From Aedes albopictus (Eukaryota; Arthropoda; Insecta; Diptera; Culicidae), in contig NC_085137.1 of assembly GCF_035046485.1 (NCBI RefSeq), positions 479,347,396-479,411,395 on the forward strand: 64,000 nucleotides of DNA, written 5' to 3'. The notes beneath the pieces were generated by a model. That model did no database searches. It was not told the DNA's origin and was given only the letters and a program-made list of their open reading frames with translations. A program made the position numbers and the translations under genes. Shown here piece after piece: positions 1-12,090 of the stretch; the stretch's first letter is position 1, and every line of letters begins with the position of its first letter.

Positions 1-112
1 ATATGCTTTCTGTAACAGCACTACAATGTTTCCCTCAATGAGCGGCAACAAAGATAAAAAAATTGTCTTATAAGTGAGACATACCAACTGGTAAATTGGT
101 CAACTGAAATTT

Positions 113-499
113 TTGTTCATTCGACCTTTTGTCCATTCGACCTTTTGTCCATTCGACCTTTTGTCCATTCGACCTTTTATCCATTAGACCTTTTGTCCAT
201 TCGACCTTTTGTCCATTCGACCTTTTGTCCATTCGACCTTTTGTCCATTCGACCTTTTGTCCATTCGACCTTTTGTCCATTCGACCTTTTGTCCATTCGA
301 CCTTTTGTCCATTCGACCTTTTGTCCATTCGACCTTTTGTCCATTCGACCTTTTGTCCATTCGACCTTTTGTCCATTCGACCTTTTGTCCATTCGACCTT
401 TTATCGTTCGACCTTTTGTCCATTCGACCTTTTGTCCATTCGACCTTTTGTCCTTCGACCTTTTGTCCTTCGACCATTTGTCCTTCGACCTTTTGTCCC
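113..499. repeat. 16-bp minisatellite (TTCGACCTTTTGTCCA)n
   Basis: About 24 head-to-tail units of a 16-bp motif. Most are identical between 120 and 400. After 400 the units shorten and diverge, with forms such as TCGTTCGACC and units that lack the CCAT step. Sixteen is not a multiple of three, so all three frames stay open through the array and give spurious repetitive ORFs on both strands. I see no spacers, so it is not a CRISPR array. Confidence 0.95.
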
Positions 500-502
500 A
501 AA

Positions 503-900
503 GCCGGTAAGCAACAATCAGTTGAAACTAATTTTTAATCCAGAAAAACAGTATTTTAGGGGAAAATGAGGCAAAATGGGCACTTTCGGTCAATGAAACA
601 AATCAAGGTGTGTCCCATAGAATGCTCCTGTCAATTCTACATCAAGAAAAAAATGGTTGGTTAGCCGCAATCAGTTGAAACTATTTTTTAATCCAGAAAA
701 ACAGTATTTTAGGGGAAAATGAGGCAAAATGGGCACTTCCAGTCAAACACACAGATCGAGGTATGCCCCATAGAATGCACCTGTCAATTCTACATCAATA
801 AAAAATTGGTTGGTTAGCCGCAATCAGTTGAAACCATTATTTAATTCAGAAAAACAGTGATTTTTAGGGGAAAATGGGGCAAAATGGACATTTACACTCA
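503..900. repeat. 153-bp tandem repeat, about 2.6 copies
   Basis: The block containing CAATCAGTTGAAAC, a run of AGAAAAACAGT and AGGGGAAAATG recurs with GTTGAAAC at about 521, 673 and 827, a period of 152-154 bp. The third copy is cut short near 900. The array adjoins the minisatellite directly. No coding content is apparent. Confidence 0.85.
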
Positions 901-3900
901 ATTCCGGTGAATGAAACTATCACCAATCGATTCCTTGACATTTTTCCATTCGGAAAAGTCGGGCTTCAAAGATCGCAATCAGCCGCAATAATTAGGTGCC
1001 TTTTTGGGTCGGTTTTTCCCCACTGTGAATGGTTGTCAAAGTATGCTCTATTGCTCAACTCCCGCCCCTATCGCCTCTATCTATCTAGCCCCCCTTAAGA
1101 TCTGTCCAGCCTTATTCCCGGTTGCTTCCTTACGGGAGAGCCTCTGTTTTCTATACCAAAGTCCGACTATACAACACATTCTGTTCATCGGATCAACGGA
1201 AGATTAAGCACAGTGTCCAAGTGTAGGGGAAGGTGGGGTATTTAATGTGCACCCCCTAAGCAAACGAGGCCTAAGATTAAGATGATGTTATGGATGTCTT
1301 GCTTATTGAAAGTTAGTTTATTTATTTAACTAAAAGATGCCAACTTTTGGTCCGCTTGATATCAATTTTACCAAATCAATATCAATTTAAAAAAGTGTTA
1401 CGTTTTGAGTGTTGAAAAACTGTTGGTGGCAAAACACACCTTGAGGTGGGGCAATACGACCTCTGGCATTTCCCACTTTGAATTCTAATGAAATACCAGG
1501 CAGCTCCATCTTACACAGCAGCAAATGGAAGGTATAGGAGGCGGATGGTAGTTACTACACTGATTCCATATAATCGGCGCATAATCGCTTAAATTGCGTG
1601 CGTTTCAAATCAGACAATCTTTCCAAATGTGGAATATTATCGTTTTCCACGCTTTTCATTATTGGGCTTGTTCGGCTCAATTTTACGTCTAGTTTGCTTG
1701 CATCTGACGGAGCTTCACTTATACAGCGTATTACACCAGGTTATCCTACGTCAAAGAGCTCCATCAGCACTCAAAGTGACAACATATGCGGAAATGGAAC
1801 TTGGGTCGTGTCGTAGGGGTATCATCAGGATCAGACGACCACGTTCGAGTCGTCGAGGTACAGCGTATGGGACCCACAAGAAAGCAGCGACACCGAATTC
1901 ACACAAATTTTATATCTGACCGAAGCTTAAATACATACTAAATTTAGTATGAAATCGACTATCTTATACTGTAGTTTTATTGTTCTATTTTTTTGTATAG
2001 CTTCTATATTGGCATGATATTATTACTTTATTGTATCCAAAGCTATGAATGAAAATGGATTGACGACAACGATTAAAATATATAAAATCTAACAGAATGT
2101 TCATAGCGAGCAAAATATTCGTGGCAGCCATTCATCAACGAAACCGCCTCCATATGGCAAGCACCGATTACAATTCGTTTCAACATTTTAGCGTTAATAT
2201 TTTATTTCACCGGATTCGCTACCGTGAGCGGCACGTGTGGCCCTTCGGCACCCACGGCGGCAGCGGCGTCGGGGACCAGCAGCGTGCGAATTTCACTTAA
2301 TTTCTTTTATTGCCGACTGCCTACACTTTAGGTACAGGCAAGACTCGACGGTTGCTACTGTATTAAAAACAATAGTCAAATTGCATCGCCGCCGTCGTTG
2401 TCGTGAGTGAATGAGTCGGTGGCATGACCATCATCAGCTGCCTGTGCCTACCTACCATGTTACGGATCATTAAAACGAAATTTAATTTGAATTTAACTTT
2501 TATACACCTTTACGAGTTTGGATGCAAAGTGTTTTCTGTGGAGGTTTTTAGTAAATACATACATATGGTACAATTCGACGACGACGACGATGACGACGAT
2601 GTCGAAGCAGTTGCTTTTCATGGTGTTTTTCCACACATTTTATTCGAAACATACGTGAAAATCAACCAAACGCGATGACAACTCTCGGGCTGGAGAACTG
2701 AAATTGGCCTACGCTTTCCATTCTGTACTGGAGAATTATCATTGCACTGTGGGGGTGTTTATATAGTCTAGATGGCCAAAATATCTGAAACAAATGAGTG
2801 CCAATGGTTAACATACAGGCATTCAGTAAAATCATGCTGAGAGTGACGGGTTCGTTTTTCGGACGGTCCAGGAACTTTTCGCAAAGGAAATCTTCTTGAC
2901 TTCCTTGAGCATAAAGCATCATCATGCCTGCCTCACAAAATACACATGCGAAATGGTCATTTGCAGAGGAAGCTCTCACCCAAACAATCAATGTGCAAGG
3001 ATAATGAAGTTTATGACCGTTTTTATGACGTGCTTCGATGAAGTCATACCTTATAAACGTAGATTTGTATTCTTATACGTCTTGAACAGACAAATCGTAA
3101 TAAGTTTAAAAAATAACATTATATGCGATGAAGAATGTCCTTCCGACGTACATATATGCGATAGTGACTTAAAATGGTGCCTTATACGATGTAATGCGTG
3201 CATTCTGATGCGATACCCGATTGTCTGGGCAGTAAACAACTGTAGAAGTGCTCATAGAAGCTGAAACGCAGGCTTTGTCTCAGTTGAGACGTTACGACAA
3301 GAAAAAGAACAAGAAGAAGATGGAATGCAAACATGAGTAAGAAGATTTTCTTCCCTGTTTTGTCCCCTCAAAGTACCACTGTGCACCGACCGTCGCTCAG
3401 CGCATATTTAGTTTATATGCTGCTTAATTTGTAAGGCGAATTTTTAATGTGCATGTCGGAGCCGTGATTTTACAAGCGATTTTGTGCTCAAACCCGTCAG
3501 CCAGCAGTACCAGTAATGGTCGCGTCAGACGGCAAAGCTATGAAGCGTGTTGTTGGGTTGCAACCTTGTTCGATTTTATTCGGATTATGTTGCTACTGCT
3601 TGATGGTGGAAGGGTGCGGGTCGGTATAGTAATATTTGTAAATTTATTGTACTCTGCCGTGGAGCCCAAATGAAGGTTTGGTTTGGAATAGAGGCGCGCG
3701 ATAAACTAACGTTTTCACCACCAACAATAACAACGTCCTGTGATGTGTGTATACTCGGCAAGTGCATCGATTGAGAGTCCTTAGCGATGACGATGATATA
3801 CGCGGATTTACTGATGCATACTTACTTATGGATAACGACGACGACGATGCACCTACGCTGCGTAGAACAGCGAGCATAGCACATCCGGTCTAGTGGAATA

Positions 3901-4980
3901 TCGTTTGAAATTTAATTTTATACAATTACAGCACCCTCGGGCCCCCGGAAACAACAGACAAAAGTTGAGAATTCAAAATGCAATCTGCAATAATGTAACA
4001 TGCTTCAACGAAAGTCAGGCAAAACAATTGCTCGTTGGAATGCATGAGACTTCACATGAATATGATATGTGGTGCTTTGATACATTCGATGTAATATATT
4101 CGGTGCTGATGAGCGTCTGGATGATTTGAAATGAAATATTCGTCACTCTTGGTTAGCTGATTACCATTTGAAAGACACAGAATGGAGTCGATGTGCGATA
4201 CCTACTTGACTCAAATCATTCCTTTTTTAGCATGTAAAATGTCTCATCAGCATTCATAAACGAGCTCTTGCCAAGGGTCTCATTAATCGCCATCTGTACT
4301 TGTCATATTGCTACCTAATTATTGCTATTTAGCACACCTTGTCTCCAACGCACCAACAGTTACAGACGCTTCACTCTCACTGCGGCATCTAGCTTTCCGT
4401 GAGGCTACCGAAACCACAAATAACCCACACCAATCGCATGACACAATAAAACATTATACGGGAGCTCGGAGCAGCGAGAAAAATATTGCCCCAGGCCAAT
4501 AGCCACTGCCTGCTGGCTTAGGTCGCTCTTTCGTACGTTTGCTCAATTGCTTCCGGTCCTGTACACAGTCATGAATATACAGAAACATCAATAATTACTG
4601 GGTTAAATATTTAATTTATTTTATCGAAATCCATCGAAGAGTCCGACAGGAAAGTTTGCTCTAGGCTGCATCAGCCCTGATATGCAGGAATGAGGCACGT
4701 AGCTTGTACAAATGTGCCAAGTGAGAAAATCAACTCGACCTTATAAGGAAACATGGCGACGGTATTCATCGTTATTTTGGAAAAAGTTAACGTTGTATAT
4801 CGTGAATATTGACCACATATATTTACTTCATTTAACTGATGAATTCAATCCTAGACGTGCATAAGTATAGAATTATAATGGATGATTAAACATATTGAAA
4901 GGTGGAAACAGTACTACAAAGAACATGGCCTGGTAATACGGAGGGTGTTTGATAGCAGTTGATTTGTTTTATGCCTAGAT
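901..4980. other. No gene recognised; intergenic or intronic sequence
   Basis: Open frames here are short and resemble no family I know. A GAC-rich triplet tract lies at about 2577-2602 and a shorter one near 3835-3847. A GC-rich patch at about 2210-2300 stays open on both strands for about 30 codons and ends in stops on both. It could be a small exon, but I see no convincing splice sites. The rest is AT-rich and unremarkable. Confidence 0.4.
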
Positions 4981-5555
4981 TATTGAAAAAAAAAACAGAT
5001 TAATCCACCAAGTGGTGGGAGTGCCTTTCTCTTCGAATATGTACTCATGATCTTTCCATCGACTGAAGGCAAAGTGTTCCTGAAAGCAAAATTCGTTTTC
5101 TCAAAACCATCATCGATTTGGTAAACTTATTGAAGGCACATATTCTTGACAAATTCCGAGTTCAACGCATAGGCAGAGTTGAAAAATATCAGACCTCTTA
5201 GTTGACTGCATGACCATTTCCACTATCACTGGAGGCAGTTCTCCATACTCAATCTCATTCAAAATTCATCTACATTACAGTCGCATCAAAATTCTACGCA
5301 GTTATTTTAGACGCAAAATAGGATTGAAAAAACTTTGTTTGGAGTTGTTGCGATTGAATGTTAATTCGTTGAACCATCCTACTGTACACTTTAACCTCAG
5401 ATATCTAAATAGGTGTGATTTGATGATTTGTTTTGTCAAGATTTTGTTCTCTTATCTTGCACCGGTTTTGTTCACTTTCGTATTTCCGGCGAACCACCCA
5501 ACTCTGGTCCTACAACACTAGCGGTGGTCACTACACGCTTATTTCTGAATTACCT

Positions 5556-5731
5556 GTTCGGTACTTTTTGACGAGATAAGAACAGCAGTACGATCTCGGT
5601 AGTTTCGGTAATCGATTTTACTGAGGTTCAGTAAAACAACTGTCAAAATCGTATGGAAAAGGTAAACAATGCATTTTTGCTGAACGAGTTTGGTGCTCAG
5701 CAGTTCTAATCTCGTCAAAAAATTACCGAAC
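5556..5731. mobile_element. MITE-like inverted-repeat element (176 bp)
   Basis: The left end, GTTCGGTACTTTTTGACGAG, is matched in reverse complement by the right end, which runs through AGCAGTTCTAATCTCG and ATTACCGAAC, giving imperfect terminal inverted repeats of about 33 bp. It has no ORF. I could not define a target duplication with confidence. Confidence 0.7.
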
Positions 5732-5737
5732 TCGGTA

Positions 5738-6861
5738 ATCTAAATTTAGTGTATATTGTGGTCTGAGCCTATTTTCTTGCAAACCGTTCATCAGGTTATC
5801 AAAAAAGCCTTAGTTTGATGTGTCGCATGGGTTTGGTTTACTTTTACATTTGATCACTTCCGGTGGAACATCCGGAACTGGATGCGGAACACTGCCGGTT
5901 GTCTCAAATACGGTCTGAGACTATTTTCTTTTTATTTTGCTATCGAAAAAGCAGCTATTTGTTATGCCGCATGCACGGGTTCAGCCTATTTTTCAATATG
6001 GCCACTTTCTGCAGGATACCCGGAACCAATTCTGGAACACTGCCGAGTGTTTTAAATTTTAACAATTGGCAAATTCCAATAGGACACCCGGAGCTGGTTC
6101 CCAAACACTACCAGTTGACCAAAATGTGGCCTGAGACTATTTTCTTACTAATCGTTCATTAGCTTTTCCAAATAGCTGCTATTTGATATGTCGCATGCAT
6201 GGGTTTGGCTCATTTTTACATTTGACCAATTCCGGCGGAACACTCGGAACCGGTTCCGGAACACTGCCAATGAAAATATGGTCTAAGACTGTTTTCCTTC
6301 TTACCGTTCATCAGGTTATCGGAAAAACCTTGATTTAATGGGTCGCATGCATAGGTTTGGTTCACTTTTATATTTGGCCACTTCTGGCGGGACACCCGGA
6401 ACCAGTTCCGGTACACAAGGGCTCCAGATATGGTCTGAAACGATTTTCCCGCTTTCCGTTCATCAGGATATCGAAAAAACCGCAGTTTGATGTGTCGCAT
6501 ACATGGGTTTGGTTCACTTTTATATTTGGCCACTTCCGGTGGGACACCCGGAACCGGTTCCGGAATACTACCGGTTCAGAATTTTTCCTGCTTACTGTTC
6601 AGCAGGTTATCGAAAATGTCTTGGTTTGGTGTGTCGCATGCATGGGTTTGTTGCATTTTCATATCTGACCCCTTGCTGGGGTACCTGATCGGAACACCTA
6701 AATGGCCATAACTTCGGAATGGCTGAACCAATCCGAACCATTTTCAATAGGAAACAATGGGACCAGATTCCCTGTCGAATGAACCATCGGTCATTAAAAT
6801 CGGATGAGATTTACTGCCAAAAAATGACGTGAGTTTGAATGTACACATACACACATACATA
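5738..6861. repeat. Degenerate ~150-bp tandem units (left part of split block)
   Basis: Several diverged units each carry the order CACTTCCGG, ACCCGGAACCGG, GGAACACTGCCGG, TTCATCAGGTTATCG, TGTCGCATGCATGGG. CACTTCCGG-type starts lie near 5855, 6003, 6227, 6379 and 6531. Spacing is close to 150 bp except for one compound interval. The core GGAACCGGTTCC is palindromic. The block ends in a CA/TACA microsatellite at 6841-6861, where a TA-flanked element is inserted. The apparent proteins of about 100 residues are frames of the repeat. A CCTTTCTC motif near 5030 may mark an outer left end, but this is uncertain. Confidence 0.8.
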
Positions 6862-7783
6862 CAGGGGATAGACAAAATGATCGGGACTGGTAAAATTTTC
6901 ACTTTTCAAAAAGTGTTCAACTAGTTGTAACTTTTCGAAAAGTGCATCAAATATTCTCATATTTTTACTGTAAGTTCATCGACTAGATGTGTATCAGTGG
7001 TCCAAAATTAGAAAAGATCGGGCCATTCTCCACGAAGTTATAAAGATTCTTATCGGTTATAGGTAAAATTATCCGATAGCCAACTTTGAGCTGTTATATC
7101 TCCGGATTCAATAAACCGAATGCGATGAAATTTTGACCATTTATGACTTATATAATGAGCTATAAAAAAACCATTGACTTAACTTAATGTTTTTAACACG
7201 GACATTTTTTAGATTAGATTATTTTTATAATAAAATACCAAATTATCCAAAATATCAACATCGTTTCAAAATTCAAGATGCAAATTAAAGTTCATTTAAT
7301 TTTCCTCTAATTGACTTACATATAAATGTGTTTTGAAGGAAAGTAACAACATAGCCACCAATATATTGGAAAAGTAATAGGATGCATATTAAAAAATAGA
7401 CCAATTTACTAAAAAATCGTGAAAAAATTAAAATCGCTATAATTGTGTCTCTTGTTAAAAATTTCAAGTTAAGTCAAATGTTTTCCAGAGTTCATTATAT
7501 AAGTCATAAATGGTCAAAATTTCATTGCAATCGGTTCATTGAATCCGGAGATATAACAGCTCAAATTGGCTATCGGATAATTTTACCTTTTTCAAGAATC
7601 TTTATAACTTCGTGGAGAATGGTCCGATCTTTTCCAAATTTGAACCACTGATGCACAACTAGTTGATGAACTCACAGTAAACATTTGAGAATATTTGATG
7701 TACTTTTCGAAAAGTTACAGCTAGTTGAACATTTTTTGAAAAGTGAAAATTTTGCTTGTCCCGATCATTTTGTCTATCCCCTG
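6862..7783. mobile_element. Long-TIR element with TA duplication, copy 1 (922 bp)
   Basis: It begins CAGGGGATAGACAAAATG and ends with the exact reverse complement, flanked by TA at 6860-6861 and 7784-7785. The inverted similarity continues inward for about 300 bp on each side, past the GATATAACAGCTCAA segment, leaving a short AT-rich centre at about 7200-7430. TA duplication with CAGGG ends suggests a non-autonomous Tc1/mariner-type (mTA) element. No transposase is present. A second, deleted copy lies at 15333-15924. Confidence 0.88.
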
Positions 7784-7965
7784 TACATACACACACACAC
7801 ATACATACATACATACAGACATCATCTCAACACGACGAGCTGAGTTGATTGGTATATGTGACTCGACTCTCCGGGCTTTCTATCAAATAGTCATTTTTGG
7901 AGTGAACATATAGGCTTCCCGGTACATAAGTGTACGAGAATGGCAAAAATCAATGACGTGGCATC
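7784..7965. repeat. Right end of the split tandem-repeat block
   Basis: After the inserted element the CATA microsatellite resumes at 7786-7818. It is followed by CGACGAGCTGAGTTGATT, a CTCTCCGGGC motif and GAGTGAACATATAGGC, ending in a GAGAATGGCAAAAA-like terminus near 7960. I read it as the continuation of the block left of 6861. Confidence 0.6.
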
Positions 7966-9664
7966 CATAAAAGAAAATTAAGGTATAATAAAATGAAAAT
8001 TGAGCTTGTACTGATTTTAAAATTAGTACCAATACCTCCTGCAAACACTGCCTCTGCATCAAATATTCTATTCTCAAATGATTGTGTTGCCAATTTTCTC
8101 GATAATCAATTAGGCAAACGAAATAACACGGTCCCAGCGAACGGCGACCCTCAGCCAAAAACTAAACACACAATCATGAGCGCGCGACGCGACGCGAACA
8201 TAGGACCCACAATGCAAAGAGACTGACGCTACGAGAGGGCGAAGGTGGACAACCGCGTCAAGAAGCACTTTCCAAATAATCCTAACCAAACCCAAAAGGC
8301 CACGTGCTTCTTCCAGTAGTGTTTCCACCCCGTCTTACCCAGCCATCCAAAATACAAATCAATTTTAGTACAGTGACCACAACACCACCGTCAGCTCCGT
8401 TATGAATTATGGAGAAAATCGCGCGCGCAAGGTCCGCGATTGAACAGCCCCCTTCTCCACACCCCATATGCGATAGTCAGAACGAATCCAGAAACCGCAC
8501 ACTTCTGTCGATTGTCTACCTCTTGGAAAGGGATATGCATTGTATGCATCGAACTCACGCCACTATTTGCGGATGTGATATACAATAATGAGGAAGAGAG
8601 CAGCTTGTTTTGTCTCTCCCATACATCGGGATAGAATGCGCTTCTATACTTTTGAGAAATTTGTTTCGGAAATTGGAACACTAAATTTCTATCGAGATTC
8701 TCAGTTTAAACGACAAATCATGGTCCAGCATCACACAATTAATCATTTTTGGAGGTTTCAAAAGGTTATCGGTAACTTATAATTTAACAGATTTTTTCGC
8801 TGTGGTGACATTTTTGGATAACCAATTTAAAATTGTTGAATTTCATCACGTCAAGACCATGTCAAACTAGAACTGTTTACCATTTTACTAATTTCGATAT
8901 AATTTTGTTTCTGTTTTTAGGACTCGAGAAAGTACTATTATTATAACCGATATTCAAACAGTCAAGGCACAACTCCAAAAATGAAGGATACACAATATAC
9001 ATGTTTGCAATATTTTTGTAGAACATTCCAATTATCTTAAAAACCATTCAGAGGTTCCGCCAGGACAATTTTTGAAAAAAATGACCAATTTTCATAAAAA
9101 AACTCTCAAAAAATACATTTTTCATATTTTTTTCAACTTCTGGGTTTTGCTTATGGCTGTTAAATGAACTGGTTTCCGGTCAAATGCTCGTGGGTGGCTT
9201 AAATGGCTGTTACATTTCTACCATCAGTAGTTAAACATATCGACAATTTTAGCCATTCAACTTTTAATTGAAACAATGATATCAAAAATTCTGATATTAT
9301 TTAAGCCAAAGTATTGCTTGTCGTTGTCGTTAAATTTTGTTTCAAGATAACATACAAAAAGTTATGTTATCAAATGTTAAATCAAATTGTTGTAAGCTTT
9401 GTTAAAAAGTTACTCCAGTAGAAGTAACAAAAGCAACAGAAGTATTACCATAAAAATATATAGACGTAGAAAAAAAAACAAATGTTACTTGCTATTAATA
9501 TGTTACATAATTTAGTATCAGTATTTCAAAAGAACACAACTACTTTCAGTAACGAGACCTTCTTCAAAGTTATGGTTCTGGACCATTCCTGTAGATCGCA
9601 GTAAAACAAAAAATTAAAAATCGAAAAAAAATCTCCCAAATCACAAAAAAATAAATGTTTGTGT
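7966..9664. other. No gene recognised
   Basis: Nothing recognisable. GC content is higher at about 8120-8470, and the rest is AT-rich. Short open frames here are not supported by any motif or by repeat of a known family. Confidence 0.35.
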
Positions 9665-10925
9665 TATTACGAAAAGAGCATTCTTGCTAGAGTTCTTGAG
9701 TTTTGCATGAATTTTTAGAAATTTCTTTGGGGATTCCTTGGATGTCCATGAATTTTCCTTGACACTTCTTCAAGAGCTTTTTAAAAAATTTCTCAAAAGA
9801 ACAATCTTGAAACTGGTGAAACTCTTGGAATTAGTAAAGAGCAAATTTATTCAAGTATTGCTGCATAAGTACATGCTTTTATTATTGCATGTAGTTTTTC
9901 AAACATTTCTGAAGGAATTCGTCCAGAAATATTGTTTGTACTTTTTCCAGAAGTTTTTATTTGAATTTACTCCGAAAATTCTATGGAGGTTTTTTTTCTA
10001 TGAATATTTTCGTTTCTTAAAAAGATGTAATTCTTGGTGATTTTTTTTACAAAGATTAGGAGATTCTTTAAAAAAATCCTCTAGAGTTTTCCTTAAGGAA
10101 TTCAAATTTTTATTCCAGAAAGTTTTTTTTTCAGAAATCATTGCTTAAATATTTCTAGAGGTTTACTTCAGGAATTACTCCATTTATACAGAGAAGTTCT
10201 CCGGCCTTTTTTTGGAAAATTTTGCCAGAAAATTCTCAAGGGATTCTTTGGAAGTTGTTCCAAGGGTTTCTCTAATAGTTTTTTTCAGGTATTCCTCCAG
10301 GCATTGCTTAATATTCTTTCAGACCATCCATCGGAGATTCGATCAGATTTTTTTTTTCAAAGAATCTCTCAACAGTCCCAGAAGAAATTACTCCAAAATC
10401 TATTTCTTAGAGTTTTCCATGGAATTTTTCAAGTTTTTTTTGTTTTTCTATAAATACTTGCAAAGAATTCTTCCAGGTATTATTTCAAAGATTCCTTAAA
10501 ACATTCATTTTTGTATGTCTTCTATGGTTCTCTAAGGTATTCCTCCAGGATCTTTTTATTGTTTCTGTAGGATTGCCTTCGGAGTTTCCTCAGGTAGTAG
10601 TTTTGATATTTTTGTGAACGAATTCCTTCAGAAATTGTCTAAGAATATCCAGGAGTTCTTCCAAGGATTCCTTCAGAAAATTCCCCAGGGATTCTTCAGA
10701 ACTTTCTTCAAGGATTTCTTCAAAAATTTCACCTGTGCCATTGTCTGCGGTTTCTGCAGACTTTTTTTTTCAAATCCCTGCTGAGTTTTTACTACGGGTT
10801 TTCCAAGAATTCCTCTAGAGGTTTTTCATTTTTCCTTGAAATTACGTGCAGATTTTCTCCATAAGTCTGTAATGATTTGTTGTTTGAGAATAAAGGGAGT
10901 ATTTTAAGGTTTTTCTTCAGGTATT
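9665..10925. repeat. Degenerate TTCCTCCAGGAATTC-type repeat, forward sense
   Basis: Loosely repeated variants of a 15-bp theme such as ATTCCTCCAGG, TTCTTCCAAGG and ATTCCTTCAG. They are too diverged to align into fixed units but unmistakable by composition and rhythm. The repeat is interrupted at 10934 by a hAT-like element and resumes at 11782. It recurs at many other places in the window. Confidence 0.8.
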
Positions 10926-10933
10926 CTTCCAGT

Positions 10934-11773
10934 CAGGGATAGGGTGCGACTCAAAACTCTTTGCGTGCCGCACACTCTGCTACGAGACAGCACAACAAAC
11001 TAGAAGGAGACGAGTACGCGCAATCGGTTGTGTGTTGCTCGCTTGCTTTGCCGCGCGCTGGAGCTCTCCTGTCTCTCACGCTGCACTCTCTCGGTGCTTG
11101 TCTCCGTGCTTGGCACTTGGCTTGATACTACACGGTTACAGAAGTTACACAGATTTGTGTACTACTAGATCAGCCTCACCGCTGTGTCAAATGTACACAG
11201 ATACTTTTCCGGCTCCAGCGCTGGCATGAAAACATAATTAACAATTATTTTTGCATTGATCGATTCCTGATAATGCATGTCACCGTTCAGAGAAAATTAG
11301 TTATGAACTTTGCTCCCATACCAGCGCTAGAGCCAGAAAAGTGACTGTGTACATTTGACACAGGGGTGGAGGCTGATCTAGTAGTACACAAATCTATGTA
11401 CATTGTACACAAGCCTGTGTACATTGTACACAAGCCTGTGTTGTTTCGTTTTAGGGTGTACGCATGATTGCAAAAATTTCGAATCAAACGACCCATCACT
11501 TGTCAACCCTTGACAAGCTTAACAACTTTGCCGAAAACACAAACTCTTCAATTAATTTATTAATTGATTTTTTCTGTTTGGAGACAAGCGCAGTCCCAAG
11601 CACCGTGCATTACTCCCTGCGCCGTAGAGCTAGTGCTGCGATTGTCTCTCGCACAATTACGAAAGCTCTCACTCATACGTCTCTTGTCTCTCGGCAAAAC
11701 GGGAGACGAGCACTTGCGATTGTGTGAAGCACACGCTTTTTTCGCACCGCACGGTGCATGCCGCCAATCCCTG
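10934..11773. mobile_element. Non-autonomous hAT-like element A (840 bp)
   Basis: The ends CAGGGAT and ATCCCTG are inverted. The element is flanked by a perfect 8-bp duplication, CTTCCAGT, at 10926-10933 and 11774-11781. Eight-base duplications with CAGGG-type ends are typical of hAT transposons. The interior has GC-rich subterminal stretches, a 328-bp MITE nested at 11131-11458, and an AACAACTTTGCCGAA motif at 11521 shared with the hAT-like element at 40262. I see no transposase ORF. Confidence 0.9.
11131..11458. mobile_element. TA-flanked MITE 'CACGGTTAC', copy 1 (328 bp)
   Basis: It begins CACGGTTACAGAAG, ends in TTTTAGGGTG and is flanked by TA on both sides. Subterminal inverted repeats include ACTACTAGATCAGCC and its complement, plus TGTGTCAAATGTACACAG and its complement. 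A second copy of identical length lies in opposite orientation at 46614-46941. It is nested inside hAT-like element A, so it is the younger insertion. Confidence 0.9.
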
Positions 11774-11781
11774 CTTCCAGT

Positions 11782-12090
11782 TGTTCTCAAGAAAATTGCT
11801 TCAGAAATTCCTTCAAGATTTTTTTTTCCACGAGTTGCTGCAAAAAATGTCAAGAATCAAGAATATCAAAATCCCTTCATGCATTCTTTGAAGAATTCTT
11901 TAGTAATTTTGTGGAATATCTAGAAGAGTTTCTGAAAATCCCTAGAGAAATATCTGAACAAATTCTGCAGAAATCTCTAAAGTCATACCAGGAGATATTT
12001 CTGATGGAACTGTCAGAACAATTTCTAATAAAAACATTGCAGGAACTTCTACATGAGTCACGAACGGAATTAATTTGAGAATTCTTGGAG
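11782..12090. repeat. Degenerate 15-bp repeat, changing to reverse sense
   Basis: The degenerate repeat continues right of hAT-like element A. By about 11930 it appears in the opposite sense, with GAAATATCTGAACAA and CAGGAACTTCT-like units. Confidence 0.65.

Noticed and set aside
113..499. CRISPR-like array or repetitive protein gene
   Set aside because: There are no spacers. The 16-bp unit keeps all frames open by chance of its sequence, and both strands give equivalent peptides. It is a minisatellite.
2097..2300. Small exon in a GC-rich patch
   Set aside because: Both strands are open for about 30 codons, neither with a good acceptor or donor pair. Not enough to call.
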